Shown one piece after another: positions 8,619-17,436 of a stretch of DNA of 64,000 bases (positions within the stretch are counted from its first letter, which is position 1; each line of letters starts with the position of its first letter). Origin of the DNA: Mesorhizobium atlanticum (GTDB lineage Bacteria; Pseudomonadota; Alphaproteobacteria; Rhizobiales; Rhizobiaceae). The translations under genes were made by a program, and so were the position numbers. The notes under the pieces are model-generated. The model searched no databases. It was not told the origin of the DNA and saw only the letters and a program-made list of their open reading frames with translations. Location of the stretch: the NCBI RefSeq assembly GCF_003289965.1, contig NZ_QMBQ01000005.1, forward strand, positions 310,001 to 374,000, written 5' to 3'.

Positions 8619-9719
8619 ATGAAGAACATCGTTGTCGTCGGCGCCGGCAAGATCGGCTCGACCATCGCGGAAATGCTGAGCGCCACGGGCGACTACCGCG
8701 TCACGCTCGTCGACCGCTCGGCCGCCCAGCTCGCCGCCGAATTGCCGGCTGGCGTCGCGACGCAGGAACTCGACATCGCCGCCGCCGGCGAACTGGAAAA
8801 GGTCCTTGCCGGCAAGTTCGCCGTGCTGAGCGCCGCGCCCTTCCATCTCACCACGCGCATCGCCGAGGCTGCCGCCGCCACCGGCGTGCATTATCTCGAC
8901 CTCACCGAGGACGTCGTCTCGACCCGCCGTGTCAAGGAACTGGCGCGCGGGGCGAAAAACGCCTTCATCCCGCAATGCGGCCTGGCGCCGGGCTTCATCT
9001 CGATCGTCGCCAACGATCTCGCCAGCCGCTTCGACACGCTGGAAAGCGTGCGCATGCGCGTCGGCGCGCTGCCGCAATATCCGTCCAACGCGCTGAACTA
9101 CAACCTCACCTGGAGCACCGACGGGGTCATCAACGAATATTGCGAGCCCTGCGAGGCGATCGTCGAGGGCGAGCTGATCGAAGTGCCGCCGCTGGAGGAG
9201 CGCGAGGAGTTCTCGCTCGACGGCGTCACCTATGAGGCCTTCAACACCTCCGGCGGTCTCGGCACGCTGGCCGAGACGCTGAAGGGCAAGGTGCGCACGC
9301 TGAATTACCGCACCATCCGCTATCCCGGCCACGCCGCGATCATGAAGGCGCTGCTCAACGACCTCGGGTTGCGTCACCGCCGCGACGTGCTAAAGGACAT
9401 TTTCGAAAGCGCCCTGCCGTCCACGCTCCAGGACGTGGTCATCGTCTTCGTCACCGTCTCGGGCCGCCGCAACGGCCGCCTGCTGCAGGAGACCTACGCC
9501 AACAAGATCTATTCGCACCGCGTCGGCAACATCGTGCGCAGCGCCATCCAGATCACCACCGCCTCCGGCATCTGCGCCGTGCTCGACATGCTGGCCGACG
9601 GCTCGCTGCCGGCGAAAGGTTTCGTGCGCCAGGAAGACATCGCCCTTGACGCCTTCCTCGCCAACCGCTTCGGCCGCGCCTACGCGCAACATGAAATGGT
9701 AAGCCGGCTGGCGAGCTGA
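8619..9719 (+). CDS. saccharopine dehydrogenase-family oxidoreductase
   Basis: A 366-residue protein with an N-terminal Rossmann fold (VVVGAGKIGSTIAEML) and the saccharopine dehydrogenase/reductase layout, including CGLAPGFISIVANDLA near residue 120. The start is the ATG after CAGGGG; the reading frame extends far upstream across the divergent gene, but that part is a shadow. Members release lysine or 2-aminoadipate semialdehyde from saccharopine, or act as lysine dehydrogenases. The divergent Lrp regulator fits lysine catabolism. The exact reaction is not settled by sequence. Confidence 0.85.
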   Translation: MKNIVVVGAGKIGSTIAEMLSATGDYRVTLVDRSAAQLAAELPAGVATQELDIAAAGELEKVLAGKFAVLSAAPFHLTTRIAEAAAATGVHYLDLTEDVVSTRRVKELARGAKNAFIPQCGLAPGFISIVANDLASRFDTLESVRMRVGALPQYPSNALNYNLTWSTDGVINEYCEPCEAIVEGELIEVPPLEEREEFSLDGVTYEAFNTSGGLGTLAETLKGKVRTLNYRTIRYPGHAAIMKALLNDLGLRHRRDVLKDIFESALPSTLQDVVIVFVTVSGRRNGRLLQETYANKIYSHRVGNIVRSAIQITTASGICAVLDMLADGSLPAKGFVRQEDIALDAFLANRFGRAYAQHEMVSRLAS

Positions 9720-9728
9720 GCGTCCAGG

Positions 9729-9881
9729 CTCCCCCTTCCCCCCTTGTGGGGGAAGGTGGCCGCGAAGCGGCCGGATGAGGGGTGCTCCAGGGAATGCCGA
9801 CGCCTCGCTCCGCTGGAACACCCCTCATCCGTCTCGGCGCTATCGCGCCGATCCACCTTCTCCCACAGGGGGAGAAGGAAA
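9729..9881. repeat. palindromic intergenic repeat (family C, copy 1)
   Basis: Composite of hairpins: CCCCCTTCC/GGAAGG arms, GGTGGCCGCGAAGCGGCC, then GATGAGGGGTG matched by CACCCCTCATC, and a closing CACCTTCTCCC...GGGAGAAGG. It lies between the convergent saccharopine dehydrogenase and lpd genes. No T tract is visible, so it is probably an interspersed repeat rather than a simple terminator. Confidence 0.8.
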
Positions 9882-9891
9882 AGGCGTTTCC

Positions 9892-11289
9892 CTAAACATG
9901 CAGCACGTGGCCCAGCGCCTTCAGCGCCGCTTCCTGGAACCCTTCGCCCTGCGTCGGATGCGCGTGGATCGTGCCGGCGATATCCTCCAGCCGCGCGCCC
10001 ATCTCCAGCGCCAGGCCGAAGGCCGCTGACAGTTCCGACACGCCCTGCCCGACCGCCTGGATGCCCAGCACCAGATGATTGTCGGCGCGCGCCACCACCC
10101 GCACGAACCCGTCCTCGCCCTGCCTGGTCATGGCGCGGCCGTTGGCGGCGAACGGGAACTGGCCGATCTTGATTTCGCCGGCGAGCGCTTTCGCCTCCTC
10201 TGGTGACAGGCCGGCGGTGACCAGCTCCGGATCGGTGAAGCAGATCGCGGGAATGGCGCGCTTGTCCCAGCTTCTTTTATGGCCGGCGACGATCTCGGCC
10301 ACCATCTCGCCCTGCGCCATGGCGCGGTGCGCCAGCATCGGCTCCCCGGTGACGTCGCCGATGGCAAAGATGCCACGCATCGAGCTGCGGCACTGGTCGT
10401 CGATGCGGATGAATTTTCCCGTCCTGTCGAGGTCGATCTGCTCCAGCCCCCAGCCTTCGGTGAGCGGCTTGCGTCCGACCGTGACCAGGATCTTGTCGGC
10501 GGCGACCTTGGCACTCTTGCCGTCGGCCGTCTCGACCAAAAGCGCGTCGCCCTTGGTCGACAATCCCTTCGCCTTCGCTCCCGTCATCACTTCGACGCCG
10601 AGCTCGCCGAGCCGCTTCAACACCGGCCGCGTCAGTTCGGCATCATATTGCGCCAGCACGCGCGGCAGCGCTTCGACCACGGTAACCTTCGAACCCATCC
10701 TGGCGAAAGCCATGCCGAGCTCGAGCCCGATATAACCGCCGCCGACGACCGCGAGCTTCTTCGGCACATCACCGAGCGCCAACGCCTCGGTGGACGAAAT
10801 CACGGGACCGCCGAAGGGCAGGAACGGCAGTTCGACCGGCGCCGAGCCGGTGGCGATCACCACCGTTTCGGCGCGGATGACTTGTGTCCCGATTTCGGTT
10901 TCGACCTCGACGGTCTTGCCGTCGCGGAACGTCGCCCAGCCCTGCACGGTCTTCACCCTGGCCTTCTTCAGCAGCCCGGCCACGCCACTGTTGAGCCGGC
11001 TAACGATACCGTCTTTCCAGGCGACGGTTTTCGCGAGTTCCAGCGTGGGCGCGGCGACCTTGATGCCGAGCGGGTCCTTGCCTGAGGCCATATGCGCGAT
11101 CTTCTCGAATTCCTCTGCAGCGTGGATCAACGCTTTGGACGGGATGCAGCCGACATTGAGGCAGGTGCCGCCCGGCTTGCCCGCCTCGACGATCACCGTG
11201 TCAACGCCGAGCTGGCCGGCGCGGATAGCGCAGACATAACCGCCCGGACCGGCGCCGATGACGAGCAGCTTGCAGGAGATTTCTTTCAT
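9892..11289 (-). CDS. lpdA: dihydrolipoyl dehydrogenase (E3) of branched-chain oxoacid complex
   Basis: A 465-residue flavoprotein that reoxidises the dihydrolipoyl group of E2 and makes NADH. It has the FAD site VIGAGPGGYVCAIRAG, the redox pair GGTCLNVGCIPSK (Cys43 and Cys48), the NAD site VVGGGYIGLELG, and the C-terminal catalytic HAHPTQGE of the partner subunit. The length is normal for E3. It is the last gene of the E1 alpha-E1 beta-E2-E3 block, but a 196-base spacer with a palindromic repeat separates it from E2. Being the paralogue inside the bkd cluster, it probably serves the branched-chain complex rather than the general pool. Confidence 0.95.
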   Translation of the reverse strand: MKEISCKLLVIGAGPGGYVCAIRAGQLGVDTVIVEAGKPGGTCLNVGCIPSKALIHAAEEFEKIAHMASGKDPLGIKVAAPTLELAKTVAWKDGIVSRLNSGVAGLLKKARVKTVQGWATFRDGKTVEVETEIGTQVIRAETVVIATGSAPVELPFLPFGGPVISSTEALALGDVPKKLAVVGGGYIGLELGMAFARMGSKVTVVEALPRVLAQYDAELTRPVLKRLGELGVEVMTGAKAKGLSTKGDALLVETADGKSAKVAADKILVTVGRKPLTEGWGLEQIDLDRTGKFIRIDDQCRSSMRGIFAIGDVTGEPMLAHRAMAQGEMVAEIVAGHKRSWDKRAIPAICFTDPELVTAGLSPEEAKALAGEIKIGQFPFAANGRAMTRQGEDGFVRVVARADNHLVLGIQAVGQGVSELSAAFGLALEMGARLEDIAGTIHAHPTQGEGFQEAALKALGHVLHV

Positions 11290-11314
11290 AGGGTCACACT
11301 ATTTTGGTTGGAGG

Positions 11315-11467
11315 AGACCCCCTCATCCGGCCGCTTCGCGGCCACCTTCTCCCCAAGGGGAGAAGAGGACAGCGGAGGCGCTGGCGACCACCTCTCCCCT
11401 CGGGGAGAGGTCGGATTGCCCCGAATTGCCCTTCGCAATTCGGCTGGCAATCCGGGTGAGGGGGTCT
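11315..11467. repeat. palindromic repeat inside the bkd operon (family C, copy 2)
   Basis: Outer arms AGACCCCCTCA and TGAGGGGGTCT are perfectly complementary and enclose at least three smaller hairpins (GGCCGCTTCGCGGCC, CTTCTCCCC/GGGGAGAAG, CCTCTCCCCTCGGGGAGAGG). It fills the spacer between bkdB and lpdA, both transcribed leftward. In the transcript it would fold strongly and could lower or stabilise lpdA message. Confidence 0.9.
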
Positions 11468-11485
11468 TTGCGACCATTGTCATTG

Positions 11486-12799
11486 TCAATCCACAAAGAT
11501 CAGCGCAGGCGTCTCGAGCAGCGCCTTGATGCGCTGGACGAAAACCGCGGCATCCCAGCCGTCGATGACGCGATGATCGAAGCTGGACGACAGGTTCATC
11601 ATCTTGCGCGGGATGAACTGGGTGCCATCCCAGACCGGCCGCACCATGATCTTGTTGACGCCGACGATCGCCACTTCCGGATAGTTGATGACCGGCGTGG
11701 TCGCCACGCCGCCCATGGCGCCGAGCGAGGTAATGGTGATGGTCGAGCCGGAAAGCTCGTCGCGGCTCGCCGTGCCGGCCTTGGCCGCATCGGCCAGCCG
11801 GTTGACTTCCACGGCACTATCCCAGAGATCGCGCGCCTCGGCGTGCTTGACCACCGGCACCACCAGCCCGTTCGGCGTCTGCGCGGCGATGCCGATATGG
11901 ATGCCTTCATGCTGGTGGATGACGCCGGCCTCGTCGTCGAACAATGCGTTGAGGTTGGGCTGCTCGGCGATCGCCTTGACCATCGCCCGCATCAGGAAAG
12001 GCAGCAGCGTCAGCTTCGGGCGATCGGCCCGCTTCTCCTTGTTCAGCGTCGCGCGCAATTCCTCCAATGAAGTGACGTCGATCTCCTCGACATAGGTGAT
12101 GTGCGGGATGCGCGATTTGGCCAGCGACATCTTTTCGGCGATCTTGCGCCTGAGCCCGACGACCTTGATGTCCTCGACGCCGTCCTTGCGGGCAAGTCCG
12201 GTGGCGCGGGCCAGCTGCGGGCCTCGCGCCACGAACGCGTCGATGTCCTCATGGCTGATGCGCCCGGCCGGACCGCTGCCCGGGACCTGACGCAGGTCGA
12301 TGCCGGCTTCCCTGGCGCGCAGCCGCACCGCCGGCGAGGCCAGCGGCTTCTCACCCTCCGCGCGCGGCGCGCCGGAAGTGGAGGCAGGGCGCGCTGCCTT
12401 CGGCGCGGCGGCCGGCGAAACCTTGGCCGGCGGATCGGCTGGTTTTGGTGCGGGCTTGGGAGCGCTCGGCTGAGGTTCCGTTTTCGGCTCGGCCGACTTG
12501 GCGGGAGCCTCGACCTTCGCGTCGCCGCCACCGGTTTCCGCCTTCACATTGCCTTCGCCGGCCACCTTCAGCCGCACGATCGGCGAGCCGATCGCCACCG
12601 TGTCGCCGATCTCGGCGCCGAGCCAAAGAATCTCACCGTCGACGGGCGACGGGATTTCGACGGTTGCCTTGTCGGTCATGACGGCGGCCAGCACCGTGTC
12701 CTCGCGCACGAGGTCGCCGACCTTGACGTGCCATTCGACGAGCTCGGCCTCGGCGACGCCTTCGCCGACATCGGGAAGCTTGATGACGTGTTCGCCCAT
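11486..12799 (-). CDS. bkdB: branched-chain 2-oxoacid dehydrogenase E2 (lipoamide acyltransferase)
   Basis: The 437-residue E2 core enzyme transfers the branched acyl group from lipoamide to CoA. One N-terminal lipoyl domain has the modified lysine in TDKATVEI (Lys44). An Ala/Pro/Lys-rich linker follows (about 80-150), then the peripheral-subunit-binding domain (ASPAVRLRAREAGIDLRQVP) and the acyltransferase domain with the HxxxDG motif in SFDHRVIDGWDAAV near the C terminus. A single lipoyl domain is usual for branched-chain E2s. It starts 13 bases after the E1 beta stop, in the same operon. Confidence 0.95.
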   Translation of the reverse strand: MGEHVIKLPDVGEGVAEAELVEWHVKVGDLVREDTVLAAVMTDKATVEIPSPVDGEILWLGAEIGDTVAIGSPIVRLKVAGEGNVKAETGGGDAKVEAPAKSAEPKTEPQPSAPKPAPKPADPPAKVSPAAAPKAARPASTSGAPRAEGEKPLASPAVRLRAREAGIDLRQVPGSGPAGRISHEDIDAFVARGPQLARATGLARKDGVEDIKVVGLRRKIAEKMSLAKSRIPHITYVEEIDVTSLEELRATLNKEKRADRPKLTLLPFLMRAMVKAIAEQPNLNALFDDEAGVIHQHEGIHIGIAAQTPNGLVVPVVKHAEARDLWDSAVEVNRLADAAKAGTASRDELSGSTITITSLGAMGGVATTPVINYPEVAIVGVNKIMVRPVWDGTQFIPRKMMNLSSSFDHRVIDGWDAAVFVQRIKALLETPALIFVD

Positions 12800-12812
12800 C
12801 TCAGGCCTCCCC

Positions 12813-13826
12813 CTAAGCTTCCAACGTTTCGATCAGGGCACGGCCGACCCGCGCCGGTCCGGGGAAATAGTCCCATTCCTGCGCGTGCGGATAGGGCGTG
12901 TCCCAGCCGGCGACCCGCGCGACCGGGGCTTCCAAGTGATAGAAGCAGTTCTCCTGCACCAGCGAGACCAGCTCGGCGCCGAAGCCGGAGGTCAGCGTCG
13001 CCTCGTGCACGACGACGCAGCGCCCGGTCTTCTTCACCGAGGCGACGATCGTGTCGAGGTCGAGCGGCAGCAGCGTCCTCAGATCGACCACCTCGGCGTC
13101 GATGCCCGTCTCCTCGGCCGCGGCCTGCGCCACATAAACCATCGTGCCATAGGCGAGCACGGTGACGGCCGAACCCTGGCGGCGGATCGCCGCCTTGCCG
13201 AGCGGGATCGTGTAATGGCCGTCAGGGACCTCGCCGAGCTCATGCTTCGACCAGGGCGTCACCGGCTTGTCGTGATGGCCGTCGAACGGCCCGTTATATA
13301 GCCGCTTCGGCTCGAGGAAGATCACCGGGTCGGGATCCTCGATCGCCGCGATCAGCAACCCCTTGGCGTCGTGCGGATTGGAGGGCACGATCACCTTCAG
13401 GCCGGAGACATGGGTGAACAGTGCTTCCGGGCTCTGGCTGTGCGTCTGGCCGCCGAAGATGCCGCCGCCGGTCGGCATGCGCACCACGATCGGGCAGGTG
13501 AAGTCGCCGTTCGAACGGTACCGCAGCCGCGCCGCCTCCGACACGATCTGGTCGTAGGCCGGATAAACATAGTCGGCAAACTGCACCTCGACACAAGGGC
13601 GCAGCCCGTAGGCGGCCATGCCGATGGCCGAACCGACGATGCCGGATTCGCTGATCGGCGCGTCGAAGCAACGGCTCTTGCCGTATTTGGCCTGCAGGCC
13701 TTGCGTGGCGCGGAAGACGCCGCCGAAGAAGCCGACATCCTCGCCATAGACGATGACGCGCTCGTCGCGTCCCATCGACACGTCCATGGCGTCACGGATC
13801 GCCTCGATCATGGTACGCCTGGGCAT
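12813..13826 (-). CDS. bkdA2: branched-chain 2-oxoacid dehydrogenase E1 beta
   Basis: 337 residues, the usual length for E1 beta. The ATG (MPRRTMIEAIRDAMD) lies 2 bases after the E1 alpha stop; the much longer frame upstream is a shadow over E1 alpha. Family features include GEDVGFFGGVFRATQGL, FDAPISESGIVGSAIG, and the C-terminal transketolase domain with VVDLRTLLPLD and VVVHEA. It pairs with E1 alpha to form the thiamine-diphosphate-dependent decarboxylase acting on oxoacids from valine, leucine and isoleucine. Confidence 0.95.
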   Translation of the reverse strand: MPRRTMIEAIRDAMDVSMGRDERVIVYGEDVGFFGGVFRATQGLQAKYGKSRCFDAPISESGIVGSAIGMAAYGLRPCVEVQFADYVYPAYDQIVSEAARLRYRSNGDFTCPIVVRMPTGGGIFGGQTHSQSPEALFTHVSGLKVIVPSNPHDAKGLLIAAIEDPDPVIFLEPKRLYNGPFDGHHDKPVTPWSKHELGEVPDGHYTIPLGKAAIRRQGSAVTVLAYGTMVYVAQAAAEETGIDAEVVDLRTLLPLDLDTIVASVKKTGRCVVVHEATLTSGFGAELVSLVQENCFYHLEAPVARVAGWDTPYPHAQEWDYFPGPARVGRALIETLEA

Positions 13827-13828
13827 GG

Positions 13829-15061
13829 TCAGACCCCCGCCTGCTGGCGCTGGCGCCTGAGATGCGGCGGCATCTCGGCATAGACGCCCTCGAACATGTC
13901 TCGGGTCGACGGCTTGCCGCCGGCATGCAGCGTGCCGTGGCCCTCGGCCTCCTTCTGCGCCGCGATCACCGTTTCGAGGATCTCGGCTTCCGCCTGGGTG
14001 TGGCGATCCTCGGACCAGATGCCTTTGTGGATCAGGTGGTTCTTCAGCCGGATGACCGGATCGCCGAGCGGCCAGGCGTCGGACTCGGCCTTCGGCCGGT
14101 AGGCCGACGGATCGTCCGAGGTCGAATGCGCGCCGGCGCGGTAGGTGACATATTCGACCAGGGTCGGCCCGAGATTGGCGCGCGCCCGCTCCGCCGCCCA
14201 TTTCGCCACGGCATGCACCGCGAGATAGTCGTTGCCGTCGACGCGCAGCGAAGGAATGCCGAAGCCAAGGCCGCGCGCGGCGAACGTGCCGGAGCCGCCG
14301 CGCGCGATGCCCTGGAAAGTCGAGATCGCCCACTGGTTGTTGACGACGTTGAGCACGACAGGGGCCTTGTAGGTCGAGGCGAAGACCAGCGCCGCATGAA
14401 AATCGGACTCCGCAGTCGAGCCGTCGCCGATCCAGGCGGCGGCTATGCGCGAATCGTTGGAGATCGCCGAGGCCATCGCCCAGCCGACCGCCTGGATATA
14501 TTGCGTCGCCAGATTGCCCGAGATCGAGAAGAAACCGTGCTCCTTCGAGGAATACATGACCGGCAGTTGCCGGCCCTTCAGCGGATCGGCCTCGTTGGAA
14601 TAGATCTGGTTCATCATCGTGACCATCGGATAGCCGTCGGCGATGAGAAGGCCTGCTTGTCGATAAGTCGGGAAATTCATGTCGCCCGGCTGAAGCGCCT
14701 TGCGGAACGCGCAGCTCACCGCCTCTTCGCCGAGATGCTGCATGTAGAAGGAGGTCTTGCCCTGGCGCTGCGCCATCTGCATGCGCGCATCGAAGGTCCG
14801 AAGCGTCATCATATGGCGCAGGCCTTCGAGCAGTTCCTGGTCGCTGAGCAGCCCCGCCCATGGCCCGACCGCTTCGCCGGCGCGGTTGAGCACGCGGATG
14901 ATGGAGAAAGCCATGTCGCGGATGGTGCGCGGATCGACGTCGATCTCGGGACGCGGCACCGAGCCGGCCTTCGGGATGGTCACATTCGAGAAGTCGGGCG
15001 TGCCGCCGGGCCGCACCTCTGGCTCGGGCACATGAAAGCGCAACATTCCAGCATCGGCCAT
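13829..15061 (-). CDS. bkdA1: branched-chain 2-oxoacid dehydrogenase E1 alpha
   Basis: 410 residues, matching the length known for bacterial BkdA1. The ATG at 15061 (MADAGMLRF) is preceded by GGAGG; an in-frame extension of 14 codons upstream has no ribosome site. The thiamine diphosphate/Mg motif is intact, beginning GDGSTAESDFH and ending VVNNQWAIS. The segment GAHSTSDDPSAY corresponds to the phosphorylation-loop region of the family. First gene of the four-gene operon; it decarboxylates branched 2-oxoacids and passes the acyl group to E2. Confidence 0.95.
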   Translation of the reverse strand: MADAGMLRFHVPEPEVRPGGTPDFSNVTIPKAGSVPRPEIDVDPRTIRDMAFSIIRVLNRAGEAVGPWAGLLSDQELLEGLRHMMTLRTFDARMQMAQRQGKTSFYMQHLGEEAVSCAFRKALQPGDMNFPTYRQAGLLIADGYPMVTMMNQIYSNEADPLKGRQLPVMYSSKEHGFFSISGNLATQYIQAVGWAMASAISNDSRIAAAWIGDGSTAESDFHAALVFASTYKAPVVLNVVNNQWAISTFQGIARGGSGTFAARGLGFGIPSLRVDGNDYLAVHAVAKWAAERARANLGPTLVEYVTYRAGAHSTSDDPSAYRPKAESDAWPLGDPVIRLKNHLIHKGIWSEDRHTQAEAEILETVIAAQKEAEGHGTLHAGGKPSTRDMFEGVYAEMPPHLRRQRQQAGV

Positions 15062-15465
15062 GAGCTCACATCCTCCAATGTTGCCGGTGCGATCTTTGCA
15101 CATCCGCGCCGCCAGACCAGTGCCAATTCGCCGGGTCTGGGCACGGCCTTCCTCCCCGGCGCCGGCCTCGGCAAGCCGATGCGGCGCGCAGGCTCAAGAT
15201 GCAGATATGGCGACGAAATTTCTTGTCGATGTTTTTGCCCGGCGCGCAATTTGGTGAATGCCGGCAGGGCTTTAGGCGCAAGAGGCGGTAAGGCCGGGCT
15301 GGTTCGCTTCAGAACAGACCTTCAACGCTGGCACCGGCTTTCGACATTTGCCACCAGGCTTGGGCAATCGCCTCGGCGTGAACCGAAATCCCGTAGCGCA
15401 TGCGCCCCGCACCCGGTTCACTGAACGCTGGTTCCCGCGCCCCGCCTCATGCTAACTCACCCCGC
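15062..15465. promoter_or_regulatory. divergent promoter region between bkd operon and holA
   Basis: A 404-base non-coding stretch between oppositely oriented bkdA1 and holA. I see no convincing gene here. A conspicuous AT patch on an otherwise GC-rich background is CGACGAAATTTCTTGTCG around 15211-15228, centred on the perfect palindrome GAAATTTC at 15214-15221. AT-centred dyads of this kind are typical of Lrp-family (BkdR-like) operators, so it is a candidate control site for the bkd operon. This is inference only; no bkdR gene lies adjacent. Confidence 0.35.
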
Positions 15466-16512
15466 ATGGCACAGAAGAAAGGATACGAGGTCGATTCGTG
15501 GCTGGCGAGGCCGGATCCGGCCATGGGAATCGTCCTGCTTTACGGCCCCGATCGCGGCCTTGTCGCCGAGCGGGCGAAGACCTTCGCCGTGAAAACCGGC
15601 CTGCCGCTCGATGATCCCTTCTCGGTGGTGAAGCTCGACGGCGCGGAGGTTGACCGCGATGAGGGCCGGCTGCTCGATGAGGCGCGCACGGTGCCGATGT
15701 TTTCCGACCGGCGGCTGCTTTGGGTGCGCAATGCCAGCGGCCAGAAGGCGCTGGCCGACGACATCAAGGCGCTGACCACCGAACCCGCGCGCGACGCCGT
15801 CATTCTCATCGAAGCCGGCGACCTGAAGAAGGGCACGGGCTTAAGGGCCATCGTCGAGGCCGCCGGCAACGCCATCGCCTTGCCTTGCTATGCCGACGAG
15901 GCCCGCGACCTGGATTCGGTGATCGACGACGAATTGCGCAAGGCCGGCATGTCGATGACATTGGACGCGAGGCAGGCGCTGCGCCGCAATCTTGGCGGCG
16001 ACCGCCTTGCCTCGCGTGGTGAGATCGAAAAGCTGGTTCTTTACGCGCATGGCCGCAAGGAGATCGGCATCGAGGACATCAACGCGCTGTCAGGCGACGT
16101 CTCCGGCGCCTCCTTCGATGACGCGGTCGACGCGATGCTGGACGGCAAGGTCGGCGATTTCGACATCGCCTTCACCCGCCATTGCCAGTCCGGCGGCCAT
16201 CCATTCCTGGTTCTGTCCTCGGCGATGCGGCAATTGCAGGCGATTCAGGCAATGCGCGGCCAGATGGAGAGCGGCGGCCGCAACGCCGCCTCGGTCGTTG
16301 CCGGTGCGCGCCCGCCGGTTTTCTTTTCCCGACGCAAGCTGGTGGAAAAGACGCTGGAGCGCTGGAATGTCGATGCGCTCGGCCGTGCGCTGGGACGGCT
16401 GCAGACGGCGGTGCTGCAAACCCGCAAGCGGCCCGACCTGTCGGAAGCGCTGGCACGGCAGGCGCTGCTGGGCATTGCGATCGAAAGCGCGCGGCTCGGG
16501 CAGCGCGGCTAA
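15466..16512 (+). CDS. holA: DNA polymerase III delta subunit
   Basis: A 348-residue clamp-loader subunit that opens the beta sliding clamp. I start at the ATG giving MAQKKGYEVDSW; the frame extends 22 codons further upstream, but that part is Pro/Ala/Arg-rich and unlike the family. Family features are IVLLYGPDRGLVAERA, the acidic SVVKLDGAEVDRD region, and the C-terminal helical collar ending EALARQALLGIAIESARL. In rhizobia holA usually sits beside parB; here two DUF genes intervene. The downstream TAA runs straight into a CTCGAG-centred palindrome. Confidence 0.9.
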   Translation: MAQKKGYEVDSWLARPDPAMGIVLLYGPDRGLVAERAKTFAVKTGLPLDDPFSVVKLDGAEVDRDEGRLLDEARTVPMFSDRRLLWVRNASGQKALADDIKALTTEPARDAVILIEAGDLKKGTGLRAIVEAAGNAIALPCYADEARDLDSVIDDELRKAGMSMTLDARQALRRNLGGDRLASRGEIEKLVLYAHGRKEIGIEDINALSGDVSGASFDDAVDAMLDGKVGDFDIAFTRHCQSGGHPFLVLSSAMRQLQAIQAMRGQMESGGRNAASVVAGARPPVFFSRRKLVEKTLERWNVDALGRALGRLQTAVLQTRKRPDLSEALARQALLGIAIESARLGQRG

Positions 16513-16560
16513 TCTCCCCCTCGAGGGGGAGACGCCGCCGAAGGCGACAGAGGGGGTCTT
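16511..16560. repeat. short CTCCCC hairpin repeat after holA
   Basis: TCTCCCCCTCGAGGGGGAGA (16513-16532) is a perfect 20-base palindrome, followed by CGCCGCCGAAGGCG and ACAGAGGGGGTCTTT. The parts match the arms of the larger family B and C repeats. It lies in the convergent spacer between holA and the DUF2182 gene and may also act as a transcription barrier. Confidence 0.75.
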
Positions 16561-16607
16561 TGCGCAAAAGCGCCAACGCCTTCCCGGCCAAAAGCCGCTT
16601 CCCGTCG

Positions 16608-17411
16608 TCAATTCATGATCATCGTATCCATCGGCATCATCGCGTCCGTCGGCTGGAAGGTGGGCAGCACCTGTGGAAAAACCAGCACCACCGTGCCGTA
16701 AAGAAGCAGGGCGACGCCCGACACCTTTGCGATCCGCTCTCCATACGGGAATGTCTTCTCCGCAAAGACCAGCAGCGTGACCACCGCCATTGCGGCGACG
16801 TTCATGATCCCGAGTGGAAAAAGAGCGGCGAACAACAGCCAGCAGCAACCCAGGCAAAAGAGCCCATGCCGCAGGCCCATGCGCACGGCGCCTAGCCGCC
16901 CGTCGCGCCACGAGGTCAGGATGAAGCCGATCGGCGAGCGGCATTTGGCGAGGCACAGATCTTTCAGCGGCGAGAGCTGATAGGCGCCCGCCACCATCAG
17001 CAGCGCGCCGCCGATGCGCGCGGCCGTCGCGGCAGACAATCCCGCACGCCCGGCAAGCATCTCCGCGCCCGCCGCGCCGGCAAATGCGAGAACGCCCGTC
17101 GCCGTCCAGACCAGCATGTAGCCGGCCACGAACACCCAGGTCGAGACAAAGGCCTGGCCGCGGCCCCGTTTGCCGCTCTGGACCTGGTGAAAGGTCAGGA
17201 TCATGGGCGCGGCCGCCGGAAACATCATGGCAATCATCATGATCAGCCAAACGGCAAGAAACAGCGCGGCCGTCATGCCCATGGTGGGGGAGTCCATGCG
17301 CATGCCTGGATCCATGCCGGTCTGCTGCCAGGTAAGCAGCGCCCACCACGCCACCGCGGCCGCGGCGATCAGCAGCGCGAGAATGACGTTTCGCTGCAGC
17401 GTCAGCGGCAT
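16608..17411 (-). CDS. DUF2182 integral membrane protein
   Basis: 267 residues with about seven hydrophobic segments. One is the Met-rich helix AVWLIMMIAMMFPAAAPMIL; another is the cysteine-bearing LFCLGCCWLLFAALFPLGIM. These match DUF2182 (COG5486, predicted metal-binding membrane protein). The Met/His/Cys content near the membrane suggests metal contact but no site is proven. It lies 25 bases downstream of the DUF1326 gene, and the two families are regularly found together, so they probably work as a unit. Function unknown. Confidence 0.85.
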   Translation of the reverse strand: MPLTLQRNVILALLIAAAAVAWWALLTWQQTGMDPGMRMDSPTMGMTAALFLAVWLIMMIAMMFPAAAPMILTFHQVQSGKRGRGQAFVSTWVFVAGYMLVWTATGVLAFAGAAGAEMLAGRAGLSAATAARIGGALLMVAGAYQLSPLKDLCLAKCRSPIGFILTSWRDGRLGAVRMGLRHGLFCLGCCWLLFAALFPLGIMNVAAMAVVTLLVFAEKTFPYGERIAKVSGVALLLYGTVVLVFPQVLPTFQPTDAMMPMDTMIMN

Positions 17412-17436
17412 GAGCGGTCCGTTCTGCAGCCAGGCG

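Noticed and set aside
7861..11467. CRISPR array suspected from repeated GC-rich hairpins
   Set aside because: The repeats are palindromic, few, of unequal size and not regularly spaced; no cas genes.
13862..15424. 520-codon plus-strand frame over E1 alpha
   Set aside because: Shadow frame; the opposite strand encodes the thiamine diphosphate motif and normal-length E1 alpha.
15104..15424. N-terminal extensions of E1 alpha and holA into the divergent spacer
   Set aside because: Extensions lack ribosome sites and are Pro/Arg/Ala-rich, unlike the families; shorter starts match family lengths.
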